Made by a program: the position numbers and the translations under genes
In this document: piece by piece, positions 15,489 through 25,639 of the stretch
How the letters are laid out: each line of letters begins with the position of its first letter
Numbering within the stretch: the stretch's first letter is position 1
The notes under the pieces: generated by a model
Databases searched by the model: none
What the model saw: the letters and a program-made list of their open reading frames with translations, nothing else
Told to the model about the DNA's origin: nothing
Source: Cyanobacteria bacterium OH_PDB_230
Lineage (GTDB): Bacteria > Cyanobacteriota > Vampirovibrionia > Gastranaerophilales > Gastranaerophilaceae
NCBI GenBank assembly: GCA_023421795.1
Contig: JAEZSO010000003.1
Span: 489,554-553,553, forward strand
Reading direction: 5' to 3'
Length of the DNA stretch: 64,000 nucleotides

Positions 15489-16073
15489 ATGAAAATCTAT
15501 AAAAAAATATTTTTAATAGCTATTCTTTTATTAACCTCTATTTTGCCTGTTTTTTCAGCTGAGGATTATAGTTCAGCAAAAAAAGACATAATAGCATTGT
15601 ATAATTCAAATAATCTTCAAGATGCGTATTTATTGATTGCAAAAATTCCAGAGGAAGAAAGAGATGCCGAATTATGGCTTTTACTGGCGAACATAACTCA
15701 AGATTATGGTAAAGACTTAGATGCTGTTTTTCTCTTACAAAAAGCAATAGTTAAGAATCCAGAGTATTATAAGGCATATTATAACCTTGGGAACCTTTAT
15801 TTAAAAGACAATAACAACTTAAAAGCTATAAGCAATTATGAGTCTTGTATAAAATACAACAAGACATTTGCCTACGCGCATTACAATTTAGGAATAGCTT
15901 ACTTTAAAGACGGTCAGTACAAAAAAGCTAAAGCAAACTTTTTAAAGGCAATCAGGCTCAAACCAACAGAGCCAAACTTCTATTACAATTTAGCTTTGAC
16001 GTATAAAAAATTAAACAACAAAAAGATGGCAGAAAAAGCAATCGGTTCTTATAACGCACTTTCCCAGCGCTAA
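15489..16073 (+). CDS. Secreted TPR protein
   Basis: 194 residues with a signal peptide cleaved after FSA (about residue 23). It holds about four TPR units; the best are at 95-128 (Y..YYNLGNLYLK..N...AI.NY..CI) and 129-162 (AHYNLGIAYFKDGQYKKAKANF.KAI). Exported TPR proteins usually organise envelope assemblies; no partner can be named. The gene has no Shine-Dalgarno, and a -10 box lies 6 nt upstream. Confidence 0.82.
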   Translation: MKIYKKIFLIAILLLTSILPVFSAEDYSSAKKDIIALYNSNNLQDAYLLIAKIPEEERDAELWLLLANITQDYGKDLDAVFLLQKAIVKNPEYYKAYYNLGNLYLKDNNNLKAISNYESCIKYNKTFAYAHYNLGIAYFKDGQYKKAKANFLKAIRLKPTEPNFYYNLALTYKKLNNKKMAEKAIGSYNALSQR

Positions 16074-16133
16074 TTTATAAACTCATAGATTAGGTTTGTT
16101 GTATTATTATGTTGTAGTTTAAAGGTAATTATT

Positions 16134-17054
16134 ATGACTAAATACACAAAATCAGAGTTGCTTCAAATATATAATTTGCCGTTAGAAGATTTGCTGGAAA
16201 AAGCTTCAGAGCTGACCTCTAAAGAAACGGAGTTTTGTTCTCTTATAAGCGCAAAAACAGGTAAATGCTCAGAAAATTGCAAATATTGCGCTCAAAGTTC
16301 TCATTATTTAACAGATATCTATACACATCCTTTAGTAGATACAGAGAGCGTTTTAAAAGCTGCAAATGAAGCAAAAACAAATAAGGTAAATAGATTTGCT
16401 ATAGTCACATCTGGAAAAACTCCTTCAGAAGATGATTTTGAAGACATGCTTGAAATGATCAGGTCTATAAATTCAATCGAAGGGCTAACCAGCTGTGCTT
16501 CTATAGGAATTTTAAATGAAAATCAAACAAAAAAACTTAAAGAAGCCGGGTTAAACAGGTATCATCACAATATAAATACGTCAAGTTCTTATTATGCTTC
16601 TGTTTGCACTTCACACACTTTCAACGAAAGATTAGATACAATAAAACTTGTCAAAAAATACGGTTTAGAGCTTTGCTGCGGAGTGATACTCGGCATGGGA
16701 GAAAAAATAGAAAATCGAGTAGAAATGGCGATGGAGCTTGCAGATATCGCACCTGAGTCTATCCCAGTGAATTTTTTAACCCCTATAAAGGGCACACCAT
16801 TTGAGTCTTATATAGATAAAATAGACGAAGAACACATTTTAAGGACTCTAGCCCTATTTAAAATTGCTGTTCCAAATGCTATAATCAGATTTGCAGGTGG
16901 AAGACATTTGAGGCTGTCTGTTCAGAATCAGATTAAAGCGCTTAAATCAGCTGTCGAAGGCATGATGATAGGTAATTATTTGACTACGATAGGTGTTTCT
17001 CCCGAAGAAGATATTGAGATGGTTAATTCTATAGGTAAAAAGATAAATGTATGA
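16134..17054 (+). CDS. bioB: Biotin synthase
   Basis: Radical SAM enzyme inserting sulfur into dethiobiotin. 306 residues. The cluster motif C45-x3-C49-x2-C52 followed by AQSS is diagnostic, as are the internal HNINTSS.YY, CCG.ILGMGE and FAGGR segments. AAAGG precedes the start. The ruvA start overlaps its last 8 bp. No bioA, bioD or bioF is in the window. Confidence 0.95.
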   Translation: MTKYTKSELLQIYNLPLEDLLEKASELTSKETEFCSLISAKTGKCSENCKYCAQSSHYLTDIYTHPLVDTESVLKAANEAKTNKVNRFAIVTSGKTPSEDDFEDMLEMIRSINSIEGLTSCASIGILNENQTKKLKEAGLNRYHHNINTSSSYYASVCTSHTFNERLDTIKLVKKYGLELCCGVILGMGEKIENRVEMAMELADIAPESIPVNFLTPIKGTPFESYIDKIDEEHILRTLALFKIAVPNAIIRFAGGRHLRLSVQNQIKALKSAVEGMMIGNYLTTIGVSPEEDIEMVNSIGKKINV

Positions 17055-17673
17055 TTATATAAAAGGGACTTTAACATCAAAACAAGCTAAGTCTTACAGA
17101 GGTTCACACATAACAGTTGAAAATAACGGTGTAGGTTATTTCATTTTGACAAGCGTAAGAACGGTTCAAAGTATTACAGAGATTAACTCTGATGTAAAAA
17201 TCTTTGTTTCATTGATACATAAAGAAGATTCAATGGCTTTTTGCGGCTTTATTACGAAGGAAGAAAGAGACATATTTAACATCCTTCAAAGTGTTTCAGG
17301 AGTCGGATTAAAACTTTCTCTTCTTTTGCTTGACGAATTTAGCGTGTCAGAACTCATAAATGTTGTTATAAAAGGTGACTTTAAAGAGCTTTCAAGAGCT
17401 AAGGGCGTAGGTCCTAAATTGGCTCAAAAAGTTATATTGGAGCTAAAAGATAAGCTTATAAACTGGAGTAACATAACTCCTATTGAACTTTGCGAAAAAA
17501 GCGACAGTGATATTTCTCAAGAATGGATTTGCGAAGCGCAAAACGTTCTTCTTTCTCTTGGTTATTCTTCAGACGAAGCTAAACAAGCTCTTAAATTCGC
17601 TGCGACTTCTAAACAGCCTGCAAACTCTGAAGAGGTATTAAGATATTCGTTAGAATATTTGGCCCAGCACTAA
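17047..17673 (+). CDS. ruvA: Holliday junction complex subunit RuvA
   Basis: Binds Holliday junctions and loads the RuvB branch-migration motor. 208 residues: an OB-fold domain (about 1-65), paired helix-hairpin-helix motifs (VSGVGLK near 80, AKGVGPKLAQK near 118), a linker, and the C-terminal RuvB-contact domain (about 155-205). It overlaps bioB by 8 bp and precedes glgA by 23 bp, so all three probably share a transcript. ruvB is not in the window. Confidence 0.94.
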   Translation: MYDYIKGTLTSKQAKSYRGSHITVENNGVGYFILTSVRTVQSITEINSDVKIFVSLIHKEDSMAFCGFITKEERDIFNILQSVSGVGLKLSLLLLDEFSVSELINVVIKGDFKELSRAKGVGPKLAQKVILELKDKLINWSNITPIELCEKSDSDISQEWICEAQNVLLSLGYSSDEAKQALKFAATSKQPANSEEVLRYSLEYLAQH

Positions 17674-17696
17674 ACTATTTAAATAAGGAAAAATAA

Positions 17697-19142
17697 ATGA
17701 AAGTTTTATTTGCATCTTTTGAAGTCTCTCCATTCATAAAAGTAGGCGGACTTGCCGACGTTGTAGGGAGTTTGCCTAAATATTTAGAAAAATTGGGCTG
17801 CCAAATAGCTGTTTTTGCTCCATTTATAGGTAGTATAGATGTGAAAAAATACAATGTAACCGACATTCCAAATTCTAAAATAAAACTAAAGTTTGGGATA
17901 AGTGAGTATTACTTCACATTAAAAATGGCGAAACTTCCTGGTACTAACATAAATGTGTTTTTTATTGAGAATAAAAAATATTTCTCATGTTTTGATAAAG
18001 CTTATCCTCCGCATATAGACGACAGGTATGAGCAGGAAAGATTTGTAGTCTTTTCAAAGGCAATTTTAGAATATGCAAAATTATTAAACTTCAAACCTGA
18101 TATAATCCATTGTAATGACTGGCATACTTCGATGATCCCTGTTTATCTTACTTCATCATACAAAAATGATGAATTTTACAAAAATTCTAAAACTGTCTTT
18201 TCTATCCACAACCTAGCATATCAAGGTAAATTTTTCGATGATATTCTTGAGTTTGCAGAAATTGACAAATCTCAAGTTTATACCCCATCAGGATTAGAAC
18301 ATTTTAATTATTTAATTTGGCTAAAAGGCGCAATAAATTACTCAGATAAAATAATTGCTGTTTCACCGAGATACGCAAAAGAAATTTTAACGTCAGAATA
18401 CGGAGAAGGGCTCGACTGGACTCTTAATGAAAATAAAGACAAACTGGTTGGTATTTTAAACGGTGTGGATTATTCTGAATTTAATCCCGAAACAGATAAA
18501 TTGATAGAGGCTCCTTATTCGTCAAATAACGTCGATAACAAAGTTAAATGCAAAATGGCCCTTATGAAAGAGTTTAATCTCGTTTACAAGGAAGACAGAC
18601 CCCTTATAGGGATTGTTTCTAGATTGGTCGAGCAAAAAGGATTCGATTTATTCTTTAGTATCGAAAAAGAAATAAAAAATCTGTACGCAGATTTCATAAT
18701 TTTAGGCACCGGCCAGAAAAAATACGAGCAATTTTTCAGGCATCTCGCAGACACAACTCAAAATGTTAAAGTCATGCTTGAATACAAAGCTGAATACGGC
18801 AACAAAATATATGCTGGATCAGATATGTTTTTGATGCCATCCAGGTTTGAACCTTGCGGGCTGAGCCAGCTTATTGCTTTAAAATATGGAACTATACCAA
18901 TAGTAAGAGCTACTGGCGGCTTGGATGATACAATTATTGGGTATCCTTTGGACAACTCAAACGGCTTTAAATTCTGGAGATATGAGCCATATGATATGCT
19001 AGAAGCCATCCAATGCGCCATTAATGTCTATAACCAAAAAGATACATGGGACGCTATGATGCACTCTGCAATGACTTATGATTATAGCTGGGATAAAAGC
19101 GCTCAAGAATATTTAAACATATATAAAGAACTATGCAGTTAA
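17697..19142 (+). CDS. glgA: Glycogen synthase (GT5)
   Basis: Extends alpha-1,4-glucan from ADP-glucose. 481 residues. K15-VGGLADV at the N-terminus is the sugar-nucleotide-binding signature. HNLAYQG near 170, NGVDYSEF near 262, and the C-terminal SRFEPCGL...YGT.P.V..TGGL.DT with its catalytic Glu complete the GT5 pattern. The Shine-Dalgarno is AAGGAAA. The stop overlaps that of the convergent SNF2 gene by 12 bp. Shows capacity for glycogen storage. Confidence 0.94.
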   Translation: MKVLFASFEVSPFIKVGGLADVVGSLPKYLEKLGCQIAVFAPFIGSIDVKKYNVTDIPNSKIKLKFGISEYYFTLKMAKLPGTNINVFFIENKKYFSCFDKAYPPHIDDRYEQERFVVFSKAILEYAKLLNFKPDIIHCNDWHTSMIPVYLTSSYKNDEFYKNSKTVFSIHNLAYQGKFFDDILEFAEIDKSQVYTPSGLEHFNYLIWLKGAINYSDKIIAVSPRYAKEILTSEYGEGLDWTLNENKDKLVGILNGVDYSEFNPETDKLIEAPYSSNNVDNKVKCKMALMKEFNLVYKEDRPLIGIVSRLVEQKGFDLFFSIEKEIKNLYADFIILGTGQKKYEQFFRHLADTTQNVKVMLEYKAEYGNKIYAGSDMFLMPSRFEPCGLSQLIALKYGTIPIVRATGGLDDTIIGYPLDNSNGFKFWRYEPYDMLEAIQCAINVYNQKDTWDAMMHSAMTYDYSWDKSAQEYLNIYKELCS

Positions 19143-22121
19143 TGTGAATATCTGATATATTTCTTCGTCTGTAAGTTCTGTTATGGTTTTTTCGCCTTCA
19201 AACACTGCTAAATTAACCAGTTCTTTTTTTTGTTTAATCATCTCATCTATTTTTTCTTCAAAGGTGCCAAGTGTTATTAATCTATGTACCATAACGTTTT
19301 TATCTTGACCGATTCTATAAGATCTGTCTGTGGCTTGATCTTCTACGGCAGGGTTCCACCAAAGGTCATAGTGGATAACGTTCGTTGCTGTAGTTAAATT
19401 TAATCCCGTACCGCCTGCTTTTAAAGATAAAATCATAGTCTTAGCTTCAGGATCTTTTTCAAACCTATAAAGCAGGTCTTCTCTTTGCGCCGGAGTCAAT
19501 GAACCGTGGAAGAATAAAGGCTCTGTTTGAAGTTCATTTTTGACAACAGAAGAAAGAATATGACCCATTTCTTTGTATTGAGTGAATATAATTGATTTTT
19601 CACCGTTATCAAGTATGTTCCCAAGCAAGGATATAAACTTCTCGCATTTACCTGAAATGTCTTTTGTCATTTCTCCTGATTTTAGGTAGTGATATGGATG
19701 GTTACAGATTTGTTTTAGGGCTGTAATCAGTTTAAAGATAAGACCTCTTCTGTTTATGCCTTTTATGTTGGCAATTTGAGACATCATTTCATTTAAAGTT
19801 TTTTCATAAAGTGCGGCTTGCACTTTTGACAAGTAGCAATACTCGTCAAGAACCATTTTTTCAGGTAAATCATCAATAATCATCTTGTCAGTTTTTAGCC
19901 TTCTTAGAACAAACGGCGAAATAGACAGTTTAAGCTTTTCAGCCCTGTTGATTTGCTTGAACCTCTCAATAGGTATTGCATAGCTTTTTTGGAAATCTCT
20001 GATTGATCCCAAGTAGCCTTTGTTTATAAAATCGAAAATGCTCCAAAGTTCTGTAAGTTTGTTTTCGACAGGTGTCCCAGTCATCGCGATTCTTATATCT
20101 GACTTGAGAGATTTTATGGCTAAGGATTGAGATGTATCTGGATTTTTGATATTTTGTGCTTCGTCTACAACGGTCATTCCCCAGTTTTGTTTTTTTATTT
20201 CTTCAATATCTATTCTTAAAATCGCAAAAGTTGTTATTATTATGTCTGTTTTTAAGTCAAGCTTTCTGTCTGGACCGTGGTAGATATTGGCTTTAAGAGA
20301 TGGTCCGAACATTTTTAATTCTTTCATCCAGTTACCGATTAAAGTCGTTGGACAAACAACGAGTACAGGATTTTTAAGTTTATTTTCTTCTTTTAATTTA
20401 AGAATCAAACTTATGACCTGAATCGTTTTACCGAGTCCCATATCATCTGCAAGGCAAGAACCGAAACCTTTTGAAGTATTTGTGTATAGCCATTTTAAAC
20501 CGTTTGCTTGGTAGGGTCTTAATTCGCCTTTTAGAGTTTCAGGCGGATTTATCTCAACTACTTTCGTAATGTCTTTTACTATGTTTGCAAAAGCTTCGTC
20601 GTAGTCAAACTCATAATCTCCAAGTTGTCCAGAGAATGAAGAATGCAGTATTTGCATCTTAGAAACTTTATCCATCTTAGGATTTTTGATTTTATCGATT
20701 AACTTTTGAGATTCGGCATCATCTACCAATATATACATATTTTTGTAGGCAACAAGACCTTTTGCTCCCTTTATAAGCTCTTCAAATTCTTCCACCGAGA
20801 TTTTTTCATCTCCGATTGCAACTTGATAAGAAAAATCAAAAATGCTTGAAAGACTTACACTGCTGTTGGTGCTGTTTAATACATCCAAGAGGTCAGATTC
20901 TCTGGAAGCTTTTATTTTCGCGTTTATAGAAGCTCTTGGAACGATTATATTGTCTAAGTTCGTAGGCAAATTAACTTCTATGCCTGCTTTATTTAAATAA
21001 TATGATGTATGAGCAATGATTTTATAAACATCATTTAACTTGAGTTTTAATTTATATTCGCTTTCTTGTTCAAATAAGGTTTCCAGTTCCGGGAAATACC
21101 TCAGGGCATAACTCAATTGTTTTTCTATAATTTCAACAACATAGTTAGCACTAAAATCAAAAACTTTTTCCTGTTTATAAATTTCTTCCAGTTTTATTGG
21201 CAATTCCTGGCTAGCTTTGTAATTTTTAATGCTTATAGTCAGATCAAACTCATCGTCGCTAATTTTTTCAATGTCTATCTGAGGTCGAATGTCATATTTG
21301 CCTATATAAATTTCATCTATCCACTCACTAATTGACATTGCTATATCATTTGATCTTAGATATCTCTTATTATCTATGTTTTTGGTGAAATATACGGCAG
21401 ATTTTAAATCTTTAAACTTAGATGCTTTTATAAATAAAAACTTTAAGATAATGTAGTTTAAGTAATTATCAACAAGTTTATTTAAAGTGTTTTTAGAGTC
21501 TGAATATTTGTCTAATTCAAGCTTGTCAAGCTTTTGAAGTGACTCGTAAAGAGCTGCGGGCGCTGTATAAAGCTCATACTTTACTGTAAAGAAATTATCC
21601 TTCAATATAACTTTAGGGAGAAAATACAGCTTTTGAACGGCTTTTAGTATAAATTGTGTAAATTTATTTATTGCATAGAAAGAATCGGAGAGGCTTTCAT
21701 TTTCTATTATTGAATCAAATCCTGTAAAGTATTCCCATATAATGTCAATAGGGACTTTATAACCTTCTTTTTCAACTTCTACGCCGTTTTCTATTGCTTT
21801 TATTTTGGTAGAGGTGAACCTGTACAATGAACCTTTTGACTTCAAATAAAAGTCAAAATTGTTAGTCGGAGATACAAATACCTCTATTTTGTCTTTGTTG
21901 AAAACGAACTGAAAATCCGTATTTCTTAAAATGTTACTGGATTGTTTAAAAGTGGTTTCAAACTCATCTTCAAACACTTGATAAATTGTGCTTAAAGTTA
22001 GCCTGAAATCTTTTTTCTCCATTCCGATTGGATTTTCGCTGAGATTTTGGAATAAATCGTCAATATTATTTTTTTTGAAAGAAAAATAAAAATCGGCGTT
22101 ATTAGTGTTTTCTTTGGTCAT
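19131..22121 (-). CDS. SNF2 family DEAD/DEAH-type helicase
   Basis: About 996 residues from the ATG at 22121. A longer frame with an ATG at 22181 adds a hydrophobic, SWIM-less stretch that looks like untranslated promoter DNA, so I prefer the later start. The N-terminal 510 residues are poorly conserved. The helicase core follows: DDMGLGKT (Walker A), VDEAQ, MTGTPVENKL, then SLKAGGTGLNL and D.ATDRSYRIGQ. Bacterial SNF2 proteins of this type remodel protein-DNA or RNA polymerase complexes; the exact role is unknown. Confidence 0.9.
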   Translation of the reverse strand: MTKENTNNADFYFSFKKNNIDDLFQNLSENPIGMEKKDFRLTLSTIYQVFEDEFETTFKQSSNILRNTDFQFVFNKDKIEVFVSPTNNFDFYLKSKGSLYRFTSTKIKAIENGVEVEKEGYKVPIDIIWEYFTGFDSIIENESLSDSFYAINKFTQFILKAVQKLYFLPKVILKDNFFTVKYELYTAPAALYESLQKLDKLELDKYSDSKNTLNKLVDNYLNYIILKFLFIKASKFKDLKSAVYFTKNIDNKRYLRSNDIAMSISEWIDEIYIGKYDIRPQIDIEKISDDEFDLTISIKNYKASQELPIKLEEIYKQEKVFDFSANYVVEIIEKQLSYALRYFPELETLFEQESEYKLKLKLNDVYKIIAHTSYYLNKAGIEVNLPTNLDNIIVPRASINAKIKASRESDLLDVLNSTNSSVSLSSIFDFSYQVAIGDEKISVEEFEELIKGAKGLVAYKNMYILVDDAESQKLIDKIKNPKMDKVSKMQILHSSFSGQLGDYEFDYDEAFANIVKDITKVVEINPPETLKGELRPYQANGLKWLYTNTSKGFGSCLADDMGLGKTIQVISLILKLKEENKLKNPVLVVCPTTLIGNWMKELKMFGPSLKANIYHGPDRKLDLKTDIIITTFAILRIDIEEIKKQNWGMTVVDEAQNIKNPDTSQSLAIKSLKSDIRIAMTGTPVENKLTELWSIFDFINKGYLGSIRDFQKSYAIPIERFKQINRAEKLKLSISPFVLRRLKTDKMIIDDLPEKMVLDEYCYLSKVQAALYEKTLNEMMSQIANIKGINRRGLIFKLITALKQICNHPYHYLKSGEMTKDISGKCEKFISLLGNILDNGEKSIIFTQYKEMGHILSSVVKNELQTEPLFFHGSLTPAQREDLLYRFEKDPEAKTMILSLKAGGTGLNLTTATNVIHYDLWWNPAVEDQATDRSYRIGQDKNVMVHRLITLGTFEEKIDEMIKQKKELVNLAVFEGEKTITELTDEEIYQIFTLTA

Positions 22122-22182
22122 GTATCTTAATTCTAATAAAACTATAATCAATATATTATAGCAAAAAAATGTAAAATACACT

Positions 22183-22213
22183 AAAAAGCAACGATTTATA
22201 ACCGCTGCTTTTC
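22183..22213 (-). terminator. Intrinsic terminator of the 90-residue gene
   Basis: Read on the minus strand: AAAAGCAGCG, a 9-nt loop, then CGTTGCTTTTT (one G-U pair), ending in a T-run. It lies 19 bp past the stop of the small gene at 22232-22504 and so separates it from the SNF2 gene. Confidence 0.65.
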
Positions 22214-22231
22214 TTATATGAATTTACTTAA

Positions 22232-22504
22232 TTATTCTATAAACTGGGCTTTGATTTCGGGCTTTTCGTTGAAATTAGAAATAAAGTGGGAATATCTTTC
22301 CATTCTTAATTTTAGCCAACTAAGCATAGTTTCAGATCCATAGACTTCAATGGTTCTTGTTCTGTCAAATTTTTTGTTTGTTCTGTTATAGGCTTCATCG
22401 ATGTAGGTTTGACATTTGCAATTTAACTCGTCTATTAAATCATAGAGAGTTTTTAGCCAGGCAGCCTGAACTTGATGTTCATTTACTTTGTACTCAAGAA
22501 TCAT
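22232..22504 (-). CDS. Small hypothetical protein
   Basis: 90 residues, no signal or membrane segment. The ATG has the ribosome binding site AAAGGAAA. Predicted mostly helical, with Cys residues at 29 and 31 (CKC) and a Trp/Tyr/Arg-rich second half. It has its own terminator. No family recognised; clean translation signals and length support a real gene. Confidence 0.6.
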   Translation of the reverse strand: MILEYKVNEHQVQAAWLKTLYDLIDELNCKCQTYIDEAYNRTNKKFDRTRTIEVYGSETMLSWLKLRMERYSHFISNFNEKPEIKAQFIE

Positions 22505-22666
22505 TATATTTTCCTTTGTTATTAGTTGCTAGCCAAATGTAAAACGATGCAAAGATTATATACATAGTATATCAACTGGTTTGAAATTTTTAAAGCCTTG
22601 ATTATGATTTGAGTTAAGAAATGTAAACGGTTTTAAAACGAAAATTTAGTGTAAAATATAAGAGAG

Positions 22667-24490
22667 ATGAATATATCAGAGCAATTGAAAATTTTACCTG
22701 AACTTCCTGGTTCTTATCAGTTTTATGATTCTGAAGGAACTATAATTTATGTTGGGAAGGCCAAGAGTTTAAAAAAAAGAGTCTCAAGTTATTTCAGTAA
22801 AATAAATACTTCTGAAAAACTCCGGGTTATGGTTCCAAAAATAAATAAAATTGAGTTTATAATTACAAATTCTGAAATAGAAGCTTTAATTTTAGAATCT
22901 CATCTTATAAAAAAGCATAAGCCCAAATATAACATTCTTTTAAAAGATGACAAAAAATTCCCGTATTTTTTAATAACAGATGAAGAATATCCAAGAATCC
23001 TGGTTGTAAGAAAATACAATAAAAATTTGTTGAAAGGAAAATATTTCGGCCCGTATACGAATGCAAGAGCTATGTATTCTACACTCGATCTATTAAAGAA
23101 ACTGTTTCCCTTAAAACAATGTAAAACCCCTAAATTCAAAGATAGGCCTTGTATTTATTATCAAATCGGAAGATGCATGGGCGTTTGTCAGAAGCTCATT
23201 TCTTCAAAAGATTATAAAAAACTCATATCAAATGTCGAGCTTTTCCTTTCTGGAAAACAAATGCAGCTTGTTGAGGAATTAAAAAAACAGATGGAATTTT
23301 ATTCTAATAATCTGGATTTTGAAAAGGCCGCAAGATTTAGAGATAGCTACTATGACGTACAAAAAACAATGGAAAAGCAAAAAGTCATATACGAAAATAC
23401 AAACATTAACCAAGATGTTGTTGCCATAAGCTCTGAGGCAGGCATCACAGCGCTTACTTTGTTAAAAATTAGAGATGGAAGGCTGATTGAGAAGAAGGAT
23501 TTTGAATTAGACATATCGGAATACGATGAAGAATCTGAAGCAATTACTTCATTCATAAAAGAATATTATGAAATGGTTAGCGATGTAGAGATCCCAACAG
23601 AAATTATATTCCAGCAAAAAATACCGTCAGAAGAAAAAACAGTCTTAGAGTCTTGGTTAAGTTATAAAAAAGGCAAAAAAGTAAAAATTAATTATTCTGA
23701 GTCAAAAAGAAATCTGGAAATCATCAATCTCGCAAAGAAAAATTCTGATTTCCATCTGGAAAAAATAAAGCTGGATACCTTGAATAAGATTCAACTCGAA
23801 TACAACGAGATAGGAAGCTATATACAAGAAAAACTAAAACTTGAAAAATTTCCGCACAAGGTTGAATGCTTTGACATATCTCATATTCAAGGAACAAATA
23901 CCGTCGCATCTATGGTTGTGTTTGAAAATGGCTTCCCTAAAAAGAGTGAATATAAGAGGTTTAAAATAAAAAGCGTCGACCTGAAACCGGATGATTTTCA
24001 ATCTATGAGAGAAGTTGTTTACAGGAGATATTCTCGCCTTAAAAATGCAGGAGAACCTTTCCCAGATCTTATTATTATTGACGGAGGCAAGGGGCAATTA
24101 TCAAGCGCAAAAAAGATCCTGGATGAACTTGAAATAAAAAAACAAGATGTCATCTCTATTGCAAAAAGAATTGAAGAAATATTCAAACCTAACAAGAAAG
24201 ATCCTGTCATCTTCCCAGCAAATTCTAATTCTTTGTTTTTCTTCCAAAGAATAAGAGATGAGGCACATAGATTTGCCATAACTTATCATAGAAAACTGAG
24301 AGAAGCAGGTGCTGTAAAATCTGAATTAGACGAAATAAAAGGGCTGTTCCAAAAAAGTAAAAAGCTCTTATTGGAAAAATACAAAAATGTATCCGCAATA
24401 TCAAAACTAACGTTAGAAGAGCTAAAATTACTTTTAACTCCCTCTCAGGCTAATAAAGTATTTGAATTTTATAACCATAAACTGCCTTGA
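22667..24490 (+). CDS. uvrC: Excinuclease ABC subunit C
   Basis: Makes the dual incisions in nucleotide excision repair. 607 residues. In order: the GIY-YIG nuclease (about 12-90; LPGSYQF, IYVGKAKSLKKR), a Cys cluster around 155-170, the UVR motif (about 200-235), the RNase H-like nuclease with ECFDISHIQGT near 400, and C-terminal helix-hairpin-helix motifs (about 560-600). There is no Shine-Dalgarno; TAAAAT (22652-22657) lies 9 nt before the ATG. Confidence 0.96.
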   Translation: MNISEQLKILPELPGSYQFYDSEGTIIYVGKAKSLKKRVSSYFSKINTSEKLRVMVPKINKIEFIITNSEIEALILESHLIKKHKPKYNILLKDDKKFPYFLITDEEYPRILVVRKYNKNLLKGKYFGPYTNARAMYSTLDLLKKLFPLKQCKTPKFKDRPCIYYQIGRCMGVCQKLISSKDYKKLISNVELFLSGKQMQLVEELKKQMEFYSNNLDFEKAARFRDSYYDVQKTMEKQKVIYENTNINQDVVAISSEAGITALTLLKIRDGRLIEKKDFELDISEYDEESEAITSFIKEYYEMVSDVEIPTEIIFQQKIPSEEKTVLESWLSYKKGKKVKINYSESKRNLEIINLAKKNSDFHLEKIKLDTLNKIQLEYNEIGSYIQEKLKLEKFPHKVECFDISHIQGTNTVASMVVFENGFPKKSEYKRFKIKSVDLKPDDFQSMREVVYRRYSRLKNAGEPFPDLIIIDGGKGQLSSAKKILDELEIKKQDVISIAKRIEEIFKPNKKDPVIFPANSNSLFFFQRIRDEAHRFAITYHRKLREAGAVKSELDEIKGLFQKSKKLLLEKYKNVSAISKLTLEELKLLLTPSQANKVFEFYNHKLP

Positions 24491-24515
24491 CATAAATTTG
24501 AATGATTGTTACGAT
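24487..24515 (+). promoter_or_regulatory. Candidate sigma-70-type promoter for the radical SAM gene
   Basis: TTGACA (24487-24492), a 17-bp spacer, and TACGAT (24510-24515). The -35 hexamer overlaps the uvrC stop codon. The predicted start point would be close to the GAGGG Shine-Dalgarno at 24522, leaving a very short leader, which lowers confidence. Confidence 0.4.
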
Positions 24516-24531
24516 TTTTTTGAGGGATAAA

Positions 24532-25638
24532 ATGTCTAAAGATATAAAAAATAATGAATTAAAAAAGCCCGAACAAATCACGTTTGACATAACAGACAGA
24601 TGTCAAATGAGATGTGTAACTTGTTCAAAATGGATGACTGAGCCCAGTGAAGTCATACATAAAGAACTTACAACTCAGGAATGGAAAGATATTATAAAAC
24701 AGCTTAGAGACTGGTTAGGTGAAGGTTTTTGGTTCTGTTTTTCCGGTGGGGAACCTTTTTTAAGAGGGGATATCTTTGAACTTGCTGATTATGCAAAATC
24801 ACTTGGGATTCATCCTTCAACGATGACCAATGCATATAGCATCAGCCATCACTACGAAAACATCTTAAATTCCTCTATTGAAAGTATAAACATTTCATTA
24901 AATTCCATAAAAGATTGCTCGATTCACGATAAATCAAGAGGAAGAGAAGAAAGTTGCCAAAAAGCAGTTGATGCAATTTTAACCCTAAATGACCTGAAGC
25001 AGCAAAGAGGCAGTCATTTAGGAATCAACATTGCTACTATTATGTTTAAAGAAAATCTCAAAGAGATTATACCGCTAGTTGAATTTGTTACTAAAAACAA
25101 ATTAAACGGAATAATGTTTCAACTAGTTGATGATACGGAATCGTTTCATGCATATAGTGCCAGAAAAGGCCTCAACACAGGTTCTTATAAAATGCCAAAA
25201 GAATTGCTCGACAAGTATAAAGATATGTCTGAGGAAGCAATTAAGGTTCTCGACAAGCTTATAGAAATGAAAAAAGCAGGACATTCCATTTATAACTCCT
25301 ATGAGCAGCTTGATGCGTTAAAAGTGTTTTTTAAAAACCCAACTGACATTTTAAAAACTATAAAATGCGATGTTGGCTGGACGAATTTTGCAATTGATCC
25401 ATATGGAGATGTTAGACTTTGCTTTAATATGGAGCCGGTAGGCTCTTTGAGACATTCTTCTCCCGAAGAAATCTGGATAACAGGCAAGTCTGCTTCTTGC
25501 AGAAAAGCTATCAAACATTGCAAAATGTATTGCAGAATGCTTAATTGCAACTTCAAAGAAAACTTTGCTAATTTCAATAAGGGCTTCTTCTCAAAAGTCA
25601 AAAATAAAGTCAAAAAGATTATAAAATCAATATTCTAA
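24532..25638 (+). CDS. Radical SAM protein with SPASM-like C-terminus
   Basis: 368 residues from the ATG at 24532, selected because GAGGG lies 5 nt upstream; an upstream ATG at 24502 has none. C24-x3-C28-x2-C31 binds the SAM-reducing iron-sulfur cluster, followed by FSGGEPFLR. The C-terminal part (about 280-345) has more cysteines in the order C..D..G....CFN..PVG...................C......C, as in SPASM/Twitch domains that hold auxiliary clusters. The substrate is unknown. No peptide substrate gene is visible beside it. Confidence 0.87.
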   Translation: MSKDIKNNELKKPEQITFDITDRCQMRCVTCSKWMTEPSEVIHKELTTQEWKDIIKQLRDWLGEGFWFCFSGGEPFLRGDIFELADYAKSLGIHPSTMTNAYSISHHYENILNSSIESINISLNSIKDCSIHDKSRGREESCQKAVDAILTLNDLKQQRGSHLGINIATIMFKENLKEIIPLVEFVTKNKLNGIMFQLVDDTESFHAYSARKGLNTGSYKMPKELLDKYKDMSEEAIKVLDKLIEMKKAGHSIYNSYEQLDALKVFFKNPTDILKTIKCDVGWTNFAIDPYGDVRLCFNMEPVGSLRHSSPEEIWITGKSASCRKAIKHCKMYCRMLNCNFKENFANFNKGFFSKVKNKVKKIIKSIF

Positions 25639-25639
25639 A

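Noticed and set aside
16074..16133. BirA operator upstream of bioB
   Set aside because: No TTGTTAAC-type dyad is present; the TTGTTGTATTATTATG stretch is not symmetric.
22122..22181. 20-residue upstream extension of the SNF2 gene
   Set aside because: The added residues are hydrophobic and unlike SNF2 proteins; the DNA contains a TATAAT and looks like a promoter region.
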